A DNA stretch of 64,000 bases. Source: Phlegmacium glaucopus (lineage: Eukaryota; Basidiomycota; Agaricomycetes; Agaricales; Cortinariaceae). Numbering within the stretch: position 1 is the stretch's first letter; each line of letters starts with the position of its first letter. The notes beneath the pieces were generated by a model. It was not told where the DNA came from. It ran no database searches and was given only the letters and a program-made list of their open reading frames with translations. Positions 47,951 through 60,299 of this stretch are shown one piece after another. Location of the stretch: NCBI GenBank assembly GCA_015039465.1, contig MU130381.1, forward strand, positions 254,312-318,311. The letters run 5' to 3'. The translations under genes and the position numbers were made by a program.

Positions 47951-49659
47951 GTTTGATTGAAGAATGAGAAAAAGCACTGATAATCAATCGCGACTGAGGC
48001 TCTTTATAACTATCTATCGCCTTTACCGCCGCTTATGGGAATCTGCCTGTTAAACACGAAACGTGTCGACTTCCTAGTTGCTGTGCGATAAGCCCCGGGT
48101 CAACTGCTATCGACTTTGCCTATAGACGCGGTACAATTCAGCGAGTCCGTGTCAGCAGGCACACTCCGGTTCACTTCTGCCGACATTCTCACTCTGGGCT
48201 TATTTCCCTTGTGGCGTTGGATTACGATATGTATGCGAAACGCAGCGCCCACGGCTGTACCGACATAAAGGTCTGTTCTCAGGCAGCAACGCTGCTGGCA
48301 ACGTGCTATACGACGTACGCTGACATGATGTGTCCATCATGGCATTTATGATCAAAGCAAAACCTGCTATAATTTCTTGTCTCGATTTTATTTTAGCACT
48401 TCACCCTTGCATACATATTCTTTTTGTTATATGGTTCATTGTAGAAACTGATGACCTTATGATCATTCGTATTCATTCTGTTTCCTGGCTAGTGAACGGC
48501 CGATATAGTCTTTCTTCCACCTTGCCTTGATTTATTTATTTTCCTTACCTTTTCTTTATCAGGTTTAGATTGTTTGATTATCTTACTTTCTGCTATAAAT
48601 ACGGGCGTAAGTACCGTTAGAGGCTAATACAGGCTAATACGCAAAAAAAAAGTTGTTTGTTTGGCATGACTTGGACAAATCTTGAGTTGCCGGAAGTCCG
48701 ACTCGTCGAGGTGAAGCCCGACTAGCCCCGAACCAGCCTTTCATAATGCTATGATAGTTTTTACAAGTTTCACCCATTTGAGTCGACGTCGAGCACATTG
48801 AAGGAGGCTGGAGATGTGACAATTTGAGATGCTGGAATCAAAGTCACTACGCTGTTGTCAATCAATAATACTCGACCTTTTACCATTTCTTCGGCGAACC
48901 TCGGGCATGAAGTGTCACTACGGCTATCGATCACCTCAGGGCTCTCTTTTGGTTATCACCGACGATATTTTCTGACCGATGACTTGACAGAGTTGTTCGC
49001 ATGTTTTTTTTGTTTGAGTTTCTACTTTGGATTGAGAATTCGGCACCTTCACCGACACTTACAATTATAGCTTGAGAGAAAATTGGAGAGGTTGTGGGGT
49101 AGCAAAGCTATGGAGAGTCTGGGACTTGATGTTTTTGATATATTGCATCGTTGATGCTTCAACCTTGGTGTAGCTGACCACCTGATATATTTATTAGGCT
49201 TACAACTTATTCAGGGACACCAGAACATTCGACAAAAAAAAGAAACTGAGTCAACTGACCTGACACGCTCTGAGCACAGTCGTGAGTAGGTTTCCAGTAT
49301 CTATACTATTGTCCTGTTGGGTAGGTTTCCAGTCATTGTGTAGTTACTGGGCAACAAGTTGAGCATTGTAGTAATAAGAACAAAAGTTGGTACGGACCTG
49401 ATGGCAACGGAACCATTCCTGATTTAGTAAGCGACGCGACCACGTGATCTTGTTGAAGGATCTGCTGCGTGAGACTCAAAAAGATGGCAAAGAGCACTCA
49501 CTTTATTTATTCCCGTAATTGTTTCCCCCCGCCCTCGCTATAGTCCACGACCTTGAACGACATTTTGACATTGAACGATAAAACGTAGATTCTCAACGGT
49601 CACCCTTCCCCCGAAACTTATCCGAAACACGCGTCGTCCTGCTGCACAGCTATTAGATC
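47951..49659. other. Divergent intergenic region, HEM2 / WEE1
   Basis: No gene recognised. Small direct repeats occur: a perfect 10-bp tandem (AGGCTAATAC twice, 48621-48640) and a 13-bp direct repeat (GTAGGTTTCCAGT at 49286 and 49321). The part just before 49660 is C/T-rich, probably the WEE1 5' UTR. Confidence 0.5.
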
Positions 49660-52600
49660 ATGCTCGTGTCTACACCACCTAACAGCATGTCTCCCAATTA
49701 CCACCATCGCCACTATACTCCTCCACGTCCTTCTGCTCAACAATACGATTCTCCAATGCTCACCCCATCTCCACTTCGTCAAACTACAATCAACGCATCT
49801 CTTTACGACCCTTCACAATCTCCTTGCAAGTCCACAGCGCAGGCGCAGCCTTTCAATCCATTTTTCACAAATATGCCACAACCCATCCCTGTCGACGACG
49901 AAGAAGGCTCTATCTTCCTCTCGTCTGCTGCATCTGACTCTCTCACATCATTTTTCTCTTCTACATCCTCCCAGCCTTTGAGAACTCCAGTCAAACAAAT
50001 TCACGGAGCCTGCAGTCGTTCTATTCTGTCGCCCAAGTCTGTGAACACTGTCCCCAGCTTTATTCCACCGTCTGCTGATTTGAAATGTACCACAAGGGTC
50101 GGAGTTGGCACGAAACGAAAATCTACCCCACATGCCACACCCCTTCGTCAACACAATCTCACTCCTCTCAAATTGGCCGATAATAGCAGGTCCCCTTCTT
50201 TTGACCGACTGGCTCCACTGTCCGCCCCAAAGTTTACTGCTCGTACGCCTCAAACTAAGGCCGAAACAGATGCGTATCTCAAACGACAGACAGCGACTAT
50301 GACAAAGTTGAAGATTTCGGATAATAATAACAATATCCTTTCCGATGACGAGTTTGAGGCAGTCCTAAATGATTCTGGCTGCGAGATGGACGACGAGGAT
50401 TCGGGAAATGCACTATTTCTCAATAAGCAGCGACTCAGTATGAAAGGAATCCAGCCCTTTAAATCCTTGGTCTTTCACCCGCCCGTAGGTAAGGGAAAAG
50501 AGAAAGAGGAAGTTGCCGAAGCCATCTCCCCAGGTGGGCATATTGTCAAGCGACGTGCCCGCTCCAGGCCCGTCTCTGCTGAACTGCTGGAATCCAGTTT
50601 TAAACCTCCCAATTCACCAATTAAAGTATGTCTATTCTTCTGTCAGAAAATGTATGCTCATTTCTTTCTTCCTTCCGAAGTCCACAATGTCCATGAAAAG
50701 AAACTCTAACAGTCGACTGCGAAATGCTGTTGCATTTCCAGGAACTGCGCAACGGGGTCACGCTTCTCCTGCCTCCTCTTCTGACGCAGGTTCTCCTCGA
50801 GCAAGACGTCGGATCAGTGGAAATGTGACTCTTGTTCGGCCACAAACGAGTCAATTACCCCAGATTTATCCGCCTCGAGCTCCACTAAGTCGGATAGAAA
50901 GCGCCAGCTCTGCGACACTTTTCTTCGGGCCCGCCATACCCCCCGTACAGACAGCCACTCGTTCACGTACCAATACCAATCTCTCAGCTGCTACGCCAGC
51001 CCCTGTCTTACGTCGCCAGAACATTCATAGCAATTTGACAAATCGGCACAGTTACGCCGGCCCCGAAAGCAGTGCAAATGCCTTGCATGTATGGAGTACC
51101 TTTCAGACACGGAATGTGTCCCCTTCCCCTGGGTCATCGCCCTGTCACGTTGAAGATGGCTCTCATCGTGACACAGATATGGACGAAGATGAAGACATGT
51201 TTTTTGGACCAGAAGACTCCTCTTTCATTTTGAATGTAACAAGTGGAACCCCTTCTCCGCAATCCAAGACAGCTCTGCCGATGAAATTCAAACATCGGAA
51301 TTCTTTATTGGTTAGCGATGAAGACGAAATGCTGTCTACCGGCTCCAGTGCTGCGGGAGACTCTTTGCAAGCTATGCCTAAAGCGTCGACAAGTGTCAGT
51401 TCTTTCTGTTCAGACGACGGCCTCGTGACTCCAGGTGCTGCGCCAGAAGGTTATTCGGGCTGGCCGACTGCTGCTGTTTATAATGGTACAGACGACGCTG
51501 GAGATAATCAACATCCCTATGGCCTTACCAGCGAGGAAGGAGTCGATGTCGACGCATTCATCCTCAGAACACTCGCAGCTGCTTCCAAGGGTCCACAGTT
51601 TCCGCTGAAAAGGATCCCTGGCACGCCTGTCAAGAAAGCCCGAATGAGTTACTTCGGCAATGAGAGGCCCTGGCAGAGTGCCGTGGCATCCAAAGTCGGT
51701 CTTCGGGACGATTGTGATTTCAACAAGCCAAAGCCTAGGAAGAGTCTGCCTGCGGCGTTTCCCCCTACGGAAATTGGAGCGTCCAAGTTGGCTTGTGATC
51801 AGACTACTGATTCAGAGGATGAGCAAGAGAGCCCTATTATGAGACGAGATAAGTATGCTAATCTGGGTCTTGGTCAACCACCTCTTCCTGCTGGCAAGAA
51901 TATCGTATCTGGTATTCCTCGTAGTCGATGGTTGATGAGGCGGAGTAGCAGTGGTGCTTTTTCAAGTGGCAGCGACTCTGCATCTCTTGCAAATACTCCA
52001 ACGAGATCTAAAGGAATAGGTAAGAGCATTGTCTCGGGCCCGCGCTGACTGGGTGTATGTTAACTGACTCTCAACAGATTGGCATCTGTCTAAACCCAGA
52101 ATTCCTCTGCGGCTTTCTCCATCAGGCGATGTCGTCAAGGTATCATCTTCACGATCTAACTCAGGATCGTCCTGTAGCTCTATTGGCATACTCAATTCAC
52201 CTACGAATGGCAAGCGGTCCATCATGCCGTCATCTGGTGCTGTGCCTCGACATCTTGCTCCGAGGCCCACTCTTGTTGCGCGGCGATTATCAGATCCCTT
52301 CGCAGAAGAACAGCCCGGCAGATTTGAACGTGAGTTTATTGAGATCGAGGAAGTGGGAAGCGGTGAATTTGGCAAAGTCATCAAAGTCCAACGAAAAGGC
52401 GGCGACGATGTTGAACTATATGCTATCAAAAAATCTAAGCAATTTGAAGGGACAAAACATCGGTAAGCATTTTGTGTTCAATTCGATCATTTCCGGGGCT
52501 GGCCCCAGGTCCCGATCCAAGATTCCTATCTTTATCTTTGTTGCTAAGGAACATACTGATTACTTGATTACTTGTTTGGTATAGGCTACGGTTGCGAGAA

Positions 52601-53599
52601 GAAGTGAACGTCCTAAAGCATCTGTCTCAAACTGCCTTGTGGACTCACAGCGCAGACGGAAGGCATCCGAATGTTTTAGCGTATATCGACAGCTGGGAGG
52701 AAGAAGAGGCGCTTTACATTCGTACGGAACTGTGTGAATCGGGCAACCTGGCGCGGTTCTTATGGGAATATGGACGGGTATTCCCCCGGCTGGACGAAGC
52801 CAGGGTTTGGAAGGTCATTGTTGATCTGAGTAACGTAAGCATCACAATTTAACTATTCGGTTCCCCTCCACACCAGATAAGAGCCCAGCTAATGTTCGTT
52901 CACACACAACAGGGACTCCGATTCATTCACGATTCCGGAGTGATCCATCTGGATTTGAAGCCTTCAAATGTGTTTGTAACTAAGGAAGGAAGGTTCAAGA
53001 TTGGAGATTTTGGAATGGCGTCTTTGTGGCCACGACCTACCGGTAACGAAGAGTATAATTTTGAACGGGAAGGAGACAAGTTATACTTGGCACCCGAAGT
53101 GCTCCAAGGAATATACGGCAAGGCTGCTGATGTGTTCAGGTAAGTTTTTTTTTGTGGTTGGTCACATGGAGTGATTTTCTCACGTTATATGTAGCTTTGG
53201 AATGATGATCCTGGAAACCGCGTCCAACATAGTCGTCCCTGACCAGTTGAGTTCGATTTTCGCGGGCCGTCGTTATCTTTCTTACTGATTATGTCTACGG
53301 ACAGAGGTGAAGCTTGGCACCGGTTACGAAGGGAAGACTTTTCTCAAGTTGAATTGGACGAGAGTCCTGAACTTGTTGGAATTATCAAGGAGATGATGCG
53401 TACTGATGCCAGTGAGCGAATGAGTGCTGAAGATGTGTGTGTGCATCCTGTTGTTGCTCGAACACGAGAGAAGATGGAGGCGATGTATGAAAATGCTCAG
53501 AGGAATGGGACGAGCGTCTTTGTAGCATCGCCGTTGGCAAGTGTTCCGAGTGGGTTTTTAGAAGATGTACTGTGTAGCCACAAACCCATTTTGAATTGA
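49660..53599 (+). CDS. WEE1: Wee1-like protein kinase
   Basis: Exons 49660-50625, 50681-52019, 52078-52462, 52585-52834, 52913-53139, 53195-53245 and 53305-53599 total 3,513 nt (1,170 residues). The first 790 or so residues are disordered and full of S/T-P sites, fitting Cdk and mitotic-kinase control. The kinase domain follows: IEEVGSGEFGKVIKV, the catalytic Lys in LYAIKKSK, SWEEEEALYIRTELCESGNL, the Wee1-type catalytic loop VIHLDLKPSNVFV (HLD for HRD), KIGDFGMAS, YLAPEVLQG and FGMMILETASNIVVPDQG. Wee1 phosphorylates the inhibitory Tyr of Cdk1 and delays mitosis, in the nucleus. In dikaryotic fungi it is part of the checkpoint that coordinates nuclear division. The start is the first ATG of the open frame. 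Confidence 0.94.
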
Positions 53600-53662
53600 A
53601 CCGGTTTCCTTTTGGTTCGGTTTGATGTGTATTGAAAATTTGATGATAATTGACTTAAAAAC

Positions 53663-56076
53663 ATGCTTCATTCCCTTCCAACTCACACTCCTTCTACACC
53701 CTATTCAGCCCACATGGGCTACCAAAACTCTCCCTACTTGCTCGACCCTTCTATCGACTCGGCAGCAGTCGATTTCAGAGCTTTCTATCCCTATACCCCA
53801 AACGAGGTCAAGCACAGGAAAAGAACAACCAGCGCACAACTCAAAGTCCTAGAGACAATCTTCAAAAAGGACACAAAACCCAATGCTAACCTTCGCAATG
53901 AACTAGCCTCAGAGCTTGACATGTCAGCAAGAGGTGTTCAAGTCAGTCCTTCCTCATCTTCTCTCTCTCTCTCTTTTTCTCATCCACACTGGCGCGTACT
54001 AGGTCTGGTTTCAAAATCGGTGGGTACCTGTGCTCGTTTGGTATTCGCCCTAACTTGTTGTTTCCAGACGCGCAAAAGAGAAACTAAAGGCAGGAAAAAC
54101 CTCAAGAGGCCTAGGATCAACCTCTCCGACTTCTCCCATCGATTTATCCAACCAGGAACTTGGTCCTATCAAAGACGAAATGGTCTCTCCAGACTCTCTT
54201 ATTCCCTCTCCCGACTCCTCAGATCAATTTGACGCGTATTCCCAGTCTTCGAGTCCTTCCAACACTTCTCCGCCTCATCTGCACCTCATTACCGACCCAT
54301 CCAGCTTTAGTTGGAATAATTCCCCCGTGGAGCCGCCTGACAGTGCTACTTTTATCACCCGTCCAAATCTATTCCCTGCTATAAGCGATTTCTACTCTCA
54401 TCGACGAGGCTCCCTTCCTGTCAATGCATTCCCCCCTGAACCTTCTTCTGGGAGTCCACAACTTGATTGTCCCGATACACTTGTTCGCCGTCGTTCAATT
54501 GATACAAGCTTGCACCGTCTAGCCTCAAACCCGTTTGCAAGCCTTGCAAGGGCAAAAAACAGTGCGCTCTATGGTCCAGGCTTTGGTGTCTCACTACCGG
54601 GCCGTCATCATCTTAACCATTTGCCTTATGGTCACCCTTCTCAGAGGCGTGGCCTGTCACAGTTGGCCGCGATGCCACAGCATGCGAGCTTGCGTCGTCT
54701 CTCTATGGACTCGAGATCGACTCGCGTACCGTCGAGGTTGAACCATTCCCCGTCACCCTCGCCCCTTACACCCTATAACGCTGTTGTCAGGGCATCTCTT
54801 CCAGACCACCTCTTTGCTGCTACACCTCGTGCAGTTGTTTCTCCCATTCCTGGTCCACTCCCTTCACCCGGTTTCTCATTTGGCGCTGCCAGCACCCCCT
54901 CCATGACCTCTCCTAGCTCTGGAGATAGCGAGCGGAACTCTCCTGATTCACTTCAGTCATTCACCTTCCGTAGCGAAGATAACGATGAGGACGGAGCCCT
55001 ATCCCACTATGAAGTTTATTCTAGATTCGGTTCTATAGCATCCATCGCGACCAGCGACTCGAGTATCAATAGTTCTTACTTTTCAGAGTTAGGCGGTTCG
55101 GCCGTCGACCATTTGGCCACAGGTGATGTCCGCGCGGAAGATAGACGACCTTCTTGGTATGTATACTTCAATTTATTTATTTATCTCATGTCTCTTAACC
55201 TTTCTTGCGTAGCTCGACTGGTCGATTCTTAGGATTAATGTCCGGACTGGATGTTAACGGCCAGGTTGAGCACATGCCGAACTCTTTGAATCATGGGAAC
55301 TATTCGCCTCACGAAGACTACTCTTACGGGAGAACGAATGATGGCGTGGAATTGATCAACTCTCGCGAGATGCATCACCACCAACAGCAACAGGCGGAGG
55401 GTTCATATCCCTCCCCTGCATCGACGATCTCACCGGCTGGCACCCCCCACTCCCGAGACCCGCCAGTACCTGCTGTGCCAATTTCTACATCTAGTGAGCT
55501 CGCTTTCGCACTGGAGAACAAGCCAACCGATCAGGTATACTTCCTTTCCTCTTCCTTTTTCATTGTCACATCTGCTCCCGTTCTGATCGAGATACTTTTG
55601 GTAAACAGACACCTGGAAGCAGGCAAGAATCATATATGGCGTATGGTGACCATCACCATCAGAATCACCACCTCTCTGCTGCTGCTGCTGCAACAATTGC
55701 CACTTCACACGCACTTGCACACAGTGTTGTTGACCGGAATACTACCGATCACGACAAGGTGGATTATTACACTTCACAGCCTCAACATGAAACCGATGGG
55801 ACCCAGCCTGCAGATGAAACTAGCGTGTATCAACAGGAGACGGATTGTAATGTTTTGAACTCCCACGGCCATTACATCGCATCTTCGTACTCATCCTTGT
55901 CTGATGCTTATCCTGGTTCGACTGATCATCAGATGAACTACGCACACTGTGTCGGGGCTGACGTTGTGTCTGCGTATCCACCATCAGCCTATGATGAAAC
56001 ATCTGCTCTTGGAAATACTTCTAGTTTGAACGGCGTTATACAGCCAGTGGAGGCCTTTGCTTCCTATTCGACTTAA
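53663..56076 (+). CDS. Homeodomain transcription factor
   Basis: Exons 53663-53941, 54003-54019 (17 nt), 54068-55156, 55213-55534 and 55609-56076 total 2,175 nt (724 residues). The homeodomain spans about residues 51-110: HRKRTTSAQLKVLETIFKKD, KPNANLRNELASELDMSARG, then VQVWFQNRRAKEKLK with Val47, Gln50, Asn51 and Arg53. It is a typical 60-residue (non-TALE) domain. The remainder is Ser/Pro/His-rich with poly-Q and poly-A runs, as in basidiomycete developmental factors of the hom1/hom2 kind, some of which control fruiting. The start ATG lies just 63 bp past the WEE1 stop on the same strand, so its promoter may overlap the WEE1 3' end. Confidence 0.92.
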
Positions 56077-58742
56077 ACTCTTAACGGTAACCGCGACTTA
56101 TACGCCCTTCCGATATCACTCTTTTGAACCCACGTTCATTTTCCTGTAAATTTTTTTTGTCCTTTATAACGTCTCTCCTTTTTTTGTAACACTCATCCGT
56201 AATCGTCGTCTTATCGCAGCTGTCCATCATTCTTTTCTTGCCAGGTTTATCAATCAAAGAAGAAAAAAATATTCTTATCCTCCTGCCTCACACATACTGC
56301 TCTTCGTTTTTTGTTCTTGTTGTCTAAATCCCAACTGTCCTTTTTATATCATCGTCCGTCCAAAGTCGAACTCTTCTTACTACTTCCTTGATTGGCACCT
56401 TGCTTTTCCTTCGTTCTTTCTCCTGGTCGGTTCCCGCTTTATTTTTTGTGTTACTTTATATGATTCTGTAGTTGTAACTTCCTATACATTCCTTTGTTGT
56501 TCGAACTATTTCTTAACCTGTGTTTTAACATACAATTCCCAGTATATAGTTGTTTTTTTTTCAAATACTTACCATAATGATAGTTCTACCTATAATACCG
56601 ATTTTTTCTCACCTCGAACGTAAACCAACCAATCAAATGTCATATATTCATGTACTTGTTGTGCTCTGTAAACTAGTTCCATCATCACATTCAATCAGAG
56701 GAGACACTCTTCTGTGTGGTATTTCTATAAATATTACATCTGGAAATCTTTCAACTGACTATCAAAGGGAACTTTTCAACGACAAAGGGGCAGCTCACAT
56801 ACGTAAACCCACTCATCTTAGTCAGTCAGTTTGGAATGTGGAGTCCAGATAACGTTATGTATATTATGTACAGTAGTGAAGTGAACTTCCCTGACTCTGT
56901 GCGGACTCCGGACAAAGGGATTCTTCTTGGACATCGGGAGTATACGGAATAGAATATGGTTTCCGTTCTGTTCGGCCGTTCAGGCTGTGGAATGCGGCGT
57001 TCCCCCCCGCCTCCCATGTCAGGCTGTGGGTCATGACCTCGACTTATTGGTCAAGTCAGGTGCCAATATGCTTATCTCTTTTCTTTTTTTGTTTTTGTGT
57101 TAGTTTTGACCCCTGCACTGCAATGACGTCCGTCAATATATACCGAGATCGACAACTGGCACAGATTGCGTATGGAAGCAATAAAAGATTGGCAGACAAG
57201 TTGTATAGACGTATGTTTTTGTGTTGCAGTCACTGAATTGTTTGAAAAAAAAAAAAAGTCACATTGCCAAGACCAAAGCAGACCAAAAGCGCCAAGAATA
57301 AAAATCAATATCATTTCAGGCACTGCGAAACTAGGCAATGTATGTACCGCTTTTTTATTTTGGAAATACTAGAGATGGCAATGTGAGACACTGGAACGCG
57401 GGTGAAGGTTTGGTTTGGCAGTGCGGCTCGAACCAGGTCGTATACATAGAACAAAACAATATCCAATTGGGCCGGCACCGGCTCCGTTGGTTATTTTGAG
57501 CTAAGATGATACTGTGACCAATTGCCGGATCAACCCACAGTCCGATGTCCTTTCAATGGTTCAACTCAAGGTTCACTTGGCATTCCAGTCCAAATCGCCT
57601 TCAATTCCTACGACGCACCAGCCTTGAATGTCATCCGTACTCCTCTATACTGGTCTTTCACGTCAATAAGTTGCATATCTTAACGAGCTCCAGGGGGTTT
57701 CACCAATGGATGTAGTGAGACCCGAGTCCCGACTATGGCAACCTGATAGCAACACGACTGAAAGAAATCTTTCAAAAGTACACCGCCAACCACAATTCAT
57801 GATAATTGAACAATCCATCGTCGCCGCTAACAACCAACTAACAATCTCTTTCTTTCAGGTTGACAACGGCCTAGCGCTCATCAGGTTGCATAGTACCAAA
57901 AAAAATCAAACAGTCTTGAACTACTTTCTTCTTTGGCAGATTGACAGACAGAGTTATCCCCCCAAGTCTTTCTCAGCCTAGCAACGCTGTTGTTTACTTG
58001 AAAGCTTTTGCCTAAGCAATTTTACCTGGCTCTTACCATTCTTACATGCTACGCTGACGGCAATCTGAAGTCTTGTATTCTTGGCCTGATGTCTATCAAA
58101 CTGAACTTGTTTCTGATTCGCTCTATTATTAAGTCAAGTCGCGCAAACTCACATCCTATATGCTCTCATTATAAAATCACCACTTCTTCGGCTGAAGAAC
58201 GACGCTTTTGCCTATCTTCAAGACTCAGATTGACTACTCTAAAATTCTTGCTCTTTTGCGTTCACTCGTTTACAAAGTGCTACTTGCCACGCTCCTTGAA
58301 AACCTTGGTTCTTTCATTATTATATCTGCCAACTTTCTCCTCTGGACTGTGGCAGAAACCAGTCTAATCAAACTGGTTCTATATTGTCCAGGCATGATTG
58401 CAAAGGACTGTTGACTAGCCAGAAACTATAATAAGACTCAGCATCTCAAACGTGTCGAATTAGCCCATGCGCTGCTTTAAGTTGTGACAGCTGGCCTTCC
58501 CTGCAGTTGTGTGGGCGATTCTCCTAAACGTATGACAGTTTTTTTTAAAAAAACTCTATGTGGATAGGTCTAGACCATGGTCCAATGGCGGAACATCTAC
58601 ATGGGAAGTTTCTTCCCACCAAGGAATGGATACAATCTACAGTCGAGACATGCTCTTGGCTGTTCGAAAAAATAGAGAATTTAATAGCGCACTAACAAGT
58701 TGCTCTTGCTGTGAACAAAAATAAATGGGATTACTATTCGAC
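56077..58742. other. Long intergenic region without recognisable gene
   Basis: These 2.7 kb follow the homeodomain gene. The first 500 bp are strongly T-rich on the plus strand, probably 3' UTR. The remaining frames are all under 120 codons, without motifs. No transposon termini, rRNA or tRNA were recognised. Confidence 0.5.
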
Positions 58743-60137
58743 TCAAAGTTTGGTTTTACTATCATCCACCAGATTTTCTGGAGGTTCTGTAGTAATAAAA
58801 GTTCCTGTATCCTTGTGTTCAGATGCCAAAGCCACACTTGCTCTTTTTTGGGCTGCAATCTCCTCTTCGCTCGTAACCCTACCCCCTACTTCCTTTTCCA
58901 CTTCTCGTGCGACGTCAGCAAGCCAGATCTTTTCTGCGCCTTCATTAATATTATCTCTGCCAATTAAACTGACGAAGACGCCTTTGTACAACACAGGATA
59001 AGATCCCACTTGGATTCCGTGAGGTTTAAAGCGTGCTTGAAGAGAAGCTAAGTAAGGAGCAATCATTGATTCTGGACGTCTAAGTAAACGATATGAGAGA
59101 TATTGGATAGCGGCAGAGGTTATCGAACGTACTCAGTAAAAATTTGTATTCTCAGAGGCCGTTCCTGCTTTGGTGGAAGTGGGAGAAAGGGCGTCAGTCC
59201 ATACAACATCTTCTGGAATAAGGCTGGGATTCCAGGAAAGACGCATAATTTTCCTTCGAGGCGTACTACAGGCTAAGGGGATTGGTCCGGTTGAAGTAAG
59301 CATGGGGCGCATCTCCGGACGAGGACAAGGATATTTGCGTACCACCCAAACATCCTTCTCCACGTATATGACTTCGGCACTCTCGGGAAACAATGCCATA
59401 CGATGTGTTGCGGCAAGTTGTTGAGGATCTTTTGTCCCAACCCACTTGCGATATCTGTTGGTTTCACTCATACGTCTGATGGTTTCTTCATGATGAGCTA
59501 GTTTCTGATTGAAAGATTTGGCAAGGGATTCGTAAGTGATATCTGTGGTACTTAGAGGTGTGAGAGAGATAAGGGTGTCAACTGCAGAATGACGTACCAT
59601 CATGCGTAGGCCCAATGCCACCGCTTGTTACTACAAAGTCATATTTACTAACAAGCCTTCTGCTCGCTTCGATTCTAAAATAGACAGTAAGACAATGCAA
59701 CATGGCAGCAGATAGACAAAAAGCAAACATTTCTCCTTCATTATCCGCGATCACCTCTATCCGCTTTCTAAATTTCACGCACTAGATTTGTTAACGAAAG
59801 CCATTGGCTTAACCAATGACGGAGGCGTACAGGTCTATCCCTTGTTCGAAGCAATACTTTGCGAAGCAGTGGGAATTCCGGTCAAGAGTTTTTCCGTTTA
59901 GTATTTCATCTCTAATGAAATGTCTTTCAAAGCTGGAAGAAATGATATCAAACAAACATACCCAATGATAAGAGCTGCAGCTGTTCGTATGTGCTTTCCT
60001 AAATTTCCCTGGGGTATTGGTGAAAGAGGGAAGGTAACCGCTGTTGTTGACATGGTTCGATGACCTATAAGGATAGGCACGATGGGATTTCGAGAGACAG
60101 ACTTTGAATGTGCGATGAATGGTCTGAGGATTCGCAT
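58743..60137 (-). CDS. MoaB/Mog (molybdopterin-binding) domain protein
   Basis: Seven exons (60137-59962, 59911-59831, 59767-59729, 59674-59598, 59542-59339, 59265-59133, 59079-58743) total 1,047 nt (348 residues). The MoCF-type domain begins RTAAALIIGDEILNGKTLDR and carries the signature VVTSGGIGPTHDDITYESLA. A region like the N-terminal half of fungal FAD-synthase relatives follows (LCVFPGIPALFQKMLYGL, RPLRIQIFTERPESMIAPYL, GSYPVLYKGVFVSLIGRD). Fungal proteins of this type lack the PAPS-reductase half. Substrate not certain. The basic N-terminus before a second Met at about 60017 could be a mitochondrial presequence. The intron at 59266-59338 has a GC donor (GCAAAT), required by phase. Confidence 0.88.
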
Positions 60138-60299
60138 GCTAAAAGTAGAGTCTGTTTGAAGAAAGGATTTCACTCAGAAAATCAGGGTCCGACGGTAACT
60201 CCGGAACGGGGATGCTTTATTCACTCCACCTCGTGTATCCCTCGTTGACTCTAATGAAGTCCTGCCCTCTTTTCCTCACCCCACCACTATCAACACGCT
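60138..60299. promoter_or_regulatory. Bidirectional promoter, MoaB/Mog gene / coiled-coil gene
   Basis: 162 bp lie between divergent start codons, C/T-rich toward the plus-strand gene. No TATA box was seen. Confidence 0.5.

Noticed and set aside
50513..50680. Possible separate start of the 511-codon frame at 50513, which would make WEE1 two genes
   Set aside because: GTATGT at 50626 and an acceptor at 50680 join both frames in phase 0, and a continuous N-terminal region is expected for Wee1.
56500..58700. Possible transposon relic in the large gap
   Set aside because: I looked for terminal repeats, target duplications and transposase or RT motifs on both strands and saw none.
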